64,000 bases of DNA. Origin: Lachnospiraceae bacterium. Lineage in GTDB: Bacteria > Bacillota > Clostridia > Lachnospirales > Lachnospiraceae. Of this stretch, positions 59,362-64,000 are shown piece by piece. Numbering within the stretch: position 1 is the stretch's first letter; every line of letters begins with the position of its first letter. The notes under the pieces are model-generated. The model worked only from the letters and a program-made list of their open reading frames with translations, ran no database searches and had not been told where the DNA came from. The stretch covers positions 18,274-82,273 of the forward strand of contig JAFVBO010000104.1 of assembly GCA_017479935.1 (NCBI GenBank), read 5' to 3'. The position numbers and the translations under genes were made by a program.

Positions 59362-60123
59362 ATGCTGGCTCTTGAGAGAAAGAACCGAATTCTGGAAAAA
59401 CTTCATGCGAACGGCCGCGTGTACGTAGGGGAACTTGCCCGTGAATTTGCCGTTTCAGAAGAAACCATCCGCCGGGATCTGGAAAAACTGGATAAAGAAG
59501 GGATTGCTACCAAAAGCTATGGCGGGGCCGTTTTCAACGAAAACGCGGGAATTGATCTTCCGTTTAACGTAAGACAGAAGCATAACGTGGCGGGAAAACA
59601 GAGGATTGCCGCGCTGGCGACGGAGCTTATTTCTGATGGGGATCATCTGTTCCTGGATGCGAGTTCTACGGCGGTCTATATCGCAAAGGCGATCAAAGAA
59701 AAAAAGAATCTGACCGTCATTACCAATTCGATTGAAATATTAATTGAATTATCAGACGTGTCCGACTGGAATATTATTTCCAGCGGTGGTCAGCTGCGAG
59801 AGGGCTACCTGGCGCTTATGGGAGCGGGAGCTATCTCGCGCCTGTCGGATTTTCAGGTAGAAAAGGCGTTTGTTTCCTGCAAGGCCTTGTCACTGGAAAA
59901 CGGGATCATGGAGGGTAACGAAGAGATTGCGTTGACGAAACAGGTCATGATGGATCATGCGGTGAAAACCTATTTAACTGCGGACAGCAGCAAGTTCGGC
60001 AAATATGCCTTATCCCGCGTGTGCGCACTCAATCGGGTATCCGGGATCATTACTGACGAAAGACCGTCAGACGCCTGGACGGATTATTTTGGACGAAATG
60101 GGATGGAGTTATACTGTCCATAG
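59362..60123 (+). CDS. DeoR/GlpR-family regulator of the microcompartment operon
   Basis: A 253-residue DeoR-type repressor. N-terminal helix-turn-helix (NGRVYVGELAREFAVSEETIRRDLEKL) and a C-terminal sugar-phosphate-binding domain (DGDHLFLDASSTAVYIAKAI; then TADSSKFGKYA). Such regulators release DNA on binding phosphorylated sugar intermediates; fuculose or rhamnulose 1-phosphate would be logical here. It follows the shell genes in the same direction after a repeat and likely controls the promoter at 46720-46748. Start at 59362 with ATAGGAG. Confidence 0.88.
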   Translation: MLALERKNRILEKLHANGRVYVGELAREFAVSEETIRRDLEKLDKEGIATKSYGGAVFNENAGIDLPFNVRQKHNVAGKQRIAALATELISDGDHLFLDASSTAVYIAKAIKEKKNLTVITNSIEILIELSDVSDWNIISSGGQLREGYLALMGAGAISRLSDFQVEKAFVSCKALSLENGIMEGNEEIALTKQVMMDHAVKTYLTADSSKFGKYALSRVCALNRVSGIITDERPSDAWTDYFGRNGMELYCP

Positions 60124-60172
60124 GGTCGATCTCTCAGAATATGACGCAGCCGTAAGGCCGCAGGAGAGTTAT

Positions 60173-60919
60173 TCACAAATGCACAATCCGGTCTCCTGCG
60201 ACTGCAAGAAGGGGCTGCAGCGCATCTTTTGGGGCGTTGGTCACGATCAGGTCAAAATCCGTGAGGTTCCCGGTACGGTACATGGCGTTGTCGTTTAGTT
60301 TGGAGCTGTCCGCGAGAAGGATTTTGTACCGGCTGTTTGCGAGGGCAGCGCGCTTGACGGCGCACTGATCCTCCGAACTTTCAAAAGCGCCGTCTGCGCT
60401 TAAGGAAGTGCAGGAACAGAGCATGAGGTTAAACTGCATCTGCTCGATGGCCTTCACGGTGCTGTCGCCGACCAGGGCGCTTGCGTGGTAATGGTAGCGG
60501 CCTCCAAGAAGGTGCACGTTTGTATCGCTGTCCGCTGCCAGCTGCACGGCGACGGTGACGCCGTTGGTGACAACGGTTTTGTTTTTCAGGGGCAGCTGCT
60601 GGACGAGGATTCGGGCGGTGGAGCTGTTGTCGATAAAGAGGGTGGTAAAGTTTGGAAGCTTATCGGCTGCCAGCTCTGCCACCTCTTTTTTTGCGTTGAC
60701 CCTTTGCACCTGGTGAATGACGATGGGAGTTTCCTCCGCGTTTTCCACGATGGAGGCGCCGCCGTGGGTGCGCCGAATGATGCCCATGCGTTGCAGCGCC
60801 GCGATTTCGCGCCGGGCGGTGGATTCACTGGTGAAAAGCAGTTGGGCAATTTCCTCTACCCTGGCATGTTTGCGGGTTTTTAAGAAGGAAACGATCTGAT
60901 TCTGTCTGGGTGTCAGCAT
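60173..60919 (-). CDS. DeoR-family regulator divergent from GH3 gene
   Basis: A 248-residue DeoR-type regulator, distinct from the one before it. HTH in KHARVEEIAQLLFTSESTARREIAAL, then FTTLFIDNSSTARILVQQL and LADSSKLNDNAMYR in the effector domain. It is divergent from the GH3 glycosidase gene and convergent with the other DeoR gene. Repeats containing TGCTCA in the shared upstream region are candidate operators, so it probably represses the glycosidase until its sugar appears. Start at 60919 with AAAGGAG. Confidence 0.88.
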   Translation of the reverse strand: MLTPRQNQIVSFLKTRKHARVEEIAQLLFTSESTARREIAALQRMGIIRRTHGGASIVENAEETPIVIHQVQRVNAKKEVAELAADKLPNFTTLFIDNSSTARILVQQLPLKNKTVVTNGVTVAVQLAADSDTNVHLLGGRYHYHASALVGDSTVKAIEQMQFNLMLCSCTSLSADGAFESSEDQCAVKRAALANSRYKILLADSSKLNDNAMYRTGNLTDFDLIVTNAPKDALQPLLAVAGDRIVHL

Positions 60920-60957
60920 GGCAAGTTCTCCTTTTTAAAAAGAACGGTATCACATGT

Positions 60958-61167
60958 TTGAGCAAAATGCTCAGAAAAAGTTATACAATGCATAAATATA
61001 CAAATCAAACAATTGGAACACAAAGAAAAACTCTTCAAAAAAGAAAAGATTGGAAAGCCAACAATTCATCTGAAAACTGTTTGCAGTATAAGCATTTGCG
61101 CCAGCACAGGGCCTCGAAAGCAGGACTGCTCATTTTGCTCATTTCTGCTCATAGTATAATCAAAAAC
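60958..61167. promoter_or_regulatory. TGCTCA repeats between DeoR and GH3 genes
   Basis: A palindrome TGAGCA-aaa-TGCTCA lies at about 60958-60972, and three direct TGCTCAT motifs at about 61128, 61137 and 61147. No promoter was fixed for the minus-strand gene. The 342-base gap 60920-61261 holds these sites and the GH3 promoter; the small open frame at 60910-61200 is not considered coding. Confidence 0.55.
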
Positions 61168-61196
61168 AGAAAAAATGTCAACATATTGTTCAAGAC

Positions 61197-61225
61197 TTGA
61201 CGGTTTTGAATGAATAATATATCAT
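61197..61225 (+). promoter_or_regulatory. Sigma-A promoter of the GH3 gene
   Basis: TTGACG (61197-61202), 17-base spacer, TATCAT (61220-61225), followed by an AAAGGAGGAG ribosome site before the ATG at 61262. Confidence 0.65.
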
Positions 61226-61261
61226 AAATTTACAATAATTCCCAAAAGGAGGAGTAACACT

Positions 61262-64000
61262 ATGGCAAAGAGATCAAGGCTTCTGGCCATCGCCACCAGT
61301 GCGGCGATGATCGTCACCACTCTGTGCTCGACAACCGCTTTCGCGACCAACGGTCGGGATTACGAGAAATCCGTTCCGATCTTTGATACGTGGGAAGAGG
61401 GCATTGCCGCGGCAGAGGAACTGAATGAACAGCTGACCGGCGAGGGTGCTGTTCTGTTAAAGAACGAGGGTGTCCTTCCGCTCGCTTCCGGAGCGAAGGT
61501 TACCGTGTTCTCCGCTCCGATCCCCGGCGCTTCCAGCGGCGGCTTCGGACGTGGCTTCGCGGGTATCCGCGCACAGCTCCCCGAGTACCTCACCGAGGGC
61601 GGTTTTGCTGTGAACCCCACCGCTGTTGACGAGAACAATGTGGCGGACGTCACCAAAGAGCAGATCGGCGAGTACAACACTGCTATCGTTGTCCTGGCCC
61701 GCGGCGGTTCCGAGGGCAGCGACCTTTCCGTCGCGACCGGTGAACTGGCCAACGACGCGGAAGAAAACGTAAACGGCTGGACCCACAAGCGCCTGGCGCT
61801 TGACGCGGACGGCAACGAAGTAAAGCACGGCCTGATGCTTTCCGCGGCAGAGCTTCAGGTTATCGCCAAGGCGAAGGAAGTCTGCGAGAACGTGGTCGTT
61901 CTCTTAAACACCTCCAACGCTATGGAAATGTACAACTTAAACGAAGATGAAGGCATCGACGCCATCATGTTCATCGGCAGAACCGGAACCACCGGTCACA
62001 GAGCTGTTCCGAAGCTCCTGGACGGTACCATCAATCCTTCCGGTAAGCTGGTTGACATCTGGTATCGCGACTTCACCGCGGATCCGACCTGGTACAACTC
62101 CATTGCTAACATCCAGAACGATGCCGGCTCCAACAGCTACTTAAGCTCTACCGGCGACGCTTCCAACGGCATGCATGGCGTTGACTACGAGGAAGACATT
62201 TATCTTGGCTACGGCTACTATGAGTCCGTTTATGCCGAGATCTTAGAAGGCCGTCTGTCCTATGTGGACGGCGAGCTTGCCAAGGCTGCTCCGGCTGACG
62301 CCGCTGCGGAAGCTGCCGCCTGGTATGCGGACAACGTTGTTTATCCGTTTGGCTATGGCCTTTCCTACACGAGCTTTGAAGTTTCCGATGTGATGGTAGA
62401 CAATGCCGCTCTGGCTGCTGCGGATGTGGCTTCCTCTCTGGATATGCCCGCGGCTGTAAAGACGGTTACCGTTTCCGCTACCGTTACCAACACCGGCGAT
62501 GTGGCCGGCAAGAAGGTCGTTGAGATCTACAGCCAGCCTCCGTACGATCCGGAAGCAGGCGCAGAGAAGCTGGCCGTCAAGCTGGTTGGCTACGCCAAGA
62601 CCGCTCTTCTTGCTCCGGGCGAGTCCCAGACGCTGGAAATCACCGTGAACCTGGAAGACATCGCGTACTACAGCGACAAGGCTGAGCACGATGGCGTGAA
62701 GGGCGCTTACGTATTAGACGCCGGCGAGTACATTCTGTACGCGGCTGACAACTCTCACTGCTACGCAGGCGAGAACGGCGTTGTCGTTACGCTTGACGCG
62801 CAGGCAATCCTTGGCCTGGATGACTTCTCGGATCAGCTGATCCAGAACCTGTTCAGCGCCGAGAATGGTCGTTACTACAGTATCCGCAATAAGGCGGAAG
62901 GCAGCCTCTGGGCCGAACTGAATGCGTTCAGCGAGGACATGGTTCTCTTAAGCCGCGCGGACTTTGTGGGCACCTTCCCGCAGGCTCCGGCTGTTACCAT
63001 CGATGGCAACCCGGCCGCTGGTATTGCTGAATTTGACGCTGCGAAGGATTACGCGGCAGGCGCGGTTGTGAAGGTTACCTCCGTATCTCAGGGCGTGACC
63101 GGAACTTCCAGCGTGGACTACTACAAGTTCACGAAGGATCATGCAGCCGGCGAGTTCAACGCGGAAGAGTGCGAGGCCCTCTCCGGCGAGTATGTCGGCG
63201 GACTGGTCTTCTCCGATGAATTCCTGGATCTCATGGGCTACTATGAGAACTACAACCTGGAAACTTACGAATTCGTATATCCGTTCTTCCAGGCCAACAA
63301 TGCTTACGCAGCTGGCGACAAGGCTGGTATCGCGGGAAGCACCGACGTTGTGGAATTTACGAAGGATTACGAAGCACCGGCTGACCTGGCTCTGCAGGAT
63401 TATGCCGAGGGCGACATCTTCAAGACGGGTGGAACGATCTACAAGGCTGTGAAGGCCATCGCCGTTCCGGAATTCCCTGTCTTTGACAGTACCAAGGCTT
63501 ACGCCGTTGGCGATCGTCTCTCCTACAACAATAACAACTACGTCGTTCGCACGGCTATCGCCGAGGGCGGCTCTGTCAACACCAACAGCCGTAACGGCAA
63601 CGTAACGGCCTTCACCGCTGCCAACCTCCTTGTCCTTGAAGGCGAGGATGCCAATGCGGTTGCATGCGATCTGGAATACCTGGCTGACTTTACGACTGTC
63701 ATCGAAGAGAAGAACTCCGGTTCCTACAAGTATCCGGATGCTCTGTTCACCGGTTACGCCGGCGACAACTTCGCGGGCGGCGCTGACACCTACGATGTTA
63801 CGGCCGACATGATCGCTGGCTGGAGCCAGATGCCGAACGCAGAGGCTCAGCTTGAGGCTATCAACGCGGAAGGTTCCGACTGGATCTGGTTCAACGAGCT
63901 GGCCGGTATCTACTACAACAGCGAAGAAGTGATTGAAGAAGGCAAGTTCGCCGGCATGACTGGCGTAGAAGTCTGGACGAAGTTCATGAACCAGTGGGTA
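61262..64000 (+). CDS. Secreted GH3 beta-glycosidase with permuted domains, 3' end missing
   Basis: The open frame runs from 61262 through the window end (913 residues seen). Signal peptide at 1-30. Order of parts: a GH3 C-terminal alpha/beta domain comes first (GEGAVLLKNEGVLPL, IGRTGTTGHRAVPKLLDG, then NVVYPFGYGLSYT), then a fibronectin-like domain (SATVTNTGDVAGKKVVEIY), a region with several short YAxGD-type modules (about 590-770) resembling carbohydrate-binding CBM5/12 folds, and finally the start of a catalytic-barrel region at the window edge (LAGIYYNSEEVIEEGKFAGMTG). The domain order is the reverse of most GH3 enzymes, as known for some ruminal clostridia. Sugar specificity, catalytic residues and any wall anchor lie beyond the window. 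Confidence 0.82.
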   Translation, partial: MAKRSRLLAIATSAAMIVTTLCSTTAFATNGRDYEKSVPIFDTWEEGIAAAEELNEQLTGEGAVLLKNEGVLPLASGAKVTVFSAPIPGASSGGFGRGFAGIRAQLPEYLTEGGFAVNPTAVDENNVADVTKEQIGEYNTAIVVLARGGSEGSDLSVATGELANDAEENVNGWTHKRLALDADGNEVKHGLMLSAAELQVIAKAKEVCENVVVLLNTSNAMEMYNLNEDEGIDAIMFIGRTGTTGHRAVPKLLDGTINPSGKLVDIWYRDFTADPTWYNSIANIQNDAGSNSYLSSTGDASNGMHGVDYEEDIYLGYGYYESVYAEILEGRLSYVDGELAKAAPADAAAEAAAWYADNVVYPFGYGLSYTSFEVSDVMVDNAALAAADVASSLDMPAAVKTVTVSATVTNTGDVAGKKVVEIYSQPPYDPEAGAEKLAVKLVGYAKTALLAPGESQTLEITVNLEDIAYYSDKAEHDGVKGAYVLDAGEYILYAADNSHCYAGENGVVVTLDAQAILGLDDFSDQLIQNLFSAENGRYYSIRNKAEGSLWAELNAFSEDMVLLSRADFVGTFPQAPAVTIDGNPAAGIAEFDAAKDYAAGAVVKVTSVSQGVTGTSSVDYYKFTKDHAAGEFNAEECEALSGEYVGGLVFSDEFLDLMGYYENYNLETYEFVYPFFQANNAYAAGDKAGIAGSTDVVEFTKDYEAPADLALQDYAEGDIFKTGGTIYKAVKAIAVPEFPVFDSTKAYAVGDRLSYNNNNYVVRTAIAEGGSVNTNSRNGNVTAFTAANLLVLEGEDANAVACDLEYLADFTTVIEEKNSGSYKYPDALFTGYAGDNFAGGADTYDVTADMIAGWSQMPNAEAQLEAINAEGSDWIWFNELAGIYYNSEEVIEEGKFAGMTGVEVWTKFMNQWV

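Noticed and set aside
60910..61200. 96-residue open frame between DeoR and GH3 genes
   Set aside because: It lies across operator-like repeats, with no family features and a Lys/Ser-rich random appearance.

Overview
The window looks like chromosome of a Gram-positive anaerobe of the Clostridia, most likely Lachnospiraceae. The grounds are strong AGGAGG-type ribosome sites, sigma-A promoters, a lysine riboswitch on dapA, a CD1871A-type CXXC protein, secreted proteins with typical signal peptides, and a glycyl-radical microcompartment operon of the kind known from gut and plant-degrading clostridia. Most genes are moderately GC-rich. Three stretches (about 12.6-14.2, 42.6-45.6 and parts of 39.8-41.4 kb) are visibly more AT-rich and look acquired. 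The species cannot be named from the sequence.

Layout. 0-7 kb: a 5'-truncated serpin, a small CXXC protein coupled to a membrane 4Fe-4S protein, a family-6 uracil/hypoxanthine-DNA glycosylase, and a large secreted protein joining an FMN_bind domain, an M16C metallopeptidase and SLH-like repeats. 7-12.4 kb: rfbA-rfbB-rfbD for dTDP-rhamnose (no rfbC in the window), an HisC-type aminotransferase and a 2-hydroxyacid dehydrogenase. 12.4-18.4 kb: an AAA/DUF4143 ATPase, a PurF paralogue without the catalytic cysteine, and dapA-dapB behind a lysine riboswitch with a short inverted-repeat element inserted in the leader. 18.4-25.9 kb: an HTH-Uma2 protein, a convergent LytTR regulator/GHKL kinase pair, a secreted GH106-type alpha-L-rhamnosidase and an SH3-like surface protein. 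26-34 kb: an MFS permease with a small membrane partner, a YidC/Oxa1-sulfatase-like fusion in operon with a CDP-glycerol glycerophosphotransferase, and a secreted esterase. 33.8-34.2 kb: six tandem 64-bp terminator-like hairpins. 34-42.5 kb: YbjQ operon, MATE exporter, PadR-DUF2812, SPFH-RHH, an AAA-like/PD-(D/E)XK protein and rhamnulose-1-phosphate aldolase (rhaD). 42.6-46.5 kb: AT-rich lipoprotein, membrane protein and LysR genes, then a PHP phosphoesterase.

46.7-60.1 kb: a complete glycyl-radical microcompartment operon: propanediol-dehydratase-type radical enzyme, its activase, EutS/PduU shell, EutP/PduV GTPase, class II (fuculose-phosphate-type) aldolase, CoA-acylating aldehyde dehydrogenase, Zn-type alcohol dehydrogenase, four BMC-H shells, PduL, a BMC-P vertex, PduS and a PduT-type tandem shell, followed by a DeoR regulator. 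Together they should split deoxyhexulose phosphates to DHAP and lactaldehyde and carry the lactaldehyde through 1,2-propanediol to propionaldehyde, then propanol and propionyl phosphate. With the secreted rhamnosidase and RhaD this suggests the organism frees and ferments L-rhamnose and possibly L-fucose. 60.2-64 kb: a second DeoR regulator diverges from a GH3 beta-glycosidase with permuted domain order, cut off by the window end.

The region is rich in small non-coding repeats: a GTGACAGGGGACGGG palindrome family, a 140-bp triple-hairpin element in two opposed copies, a GATATCGCC-bounded family around the microcompartment genes, and the 64-bp terminator array with a distant inverted copy. No tRNA, rRNA, CRISPR array, transposase or phage gene was seen.
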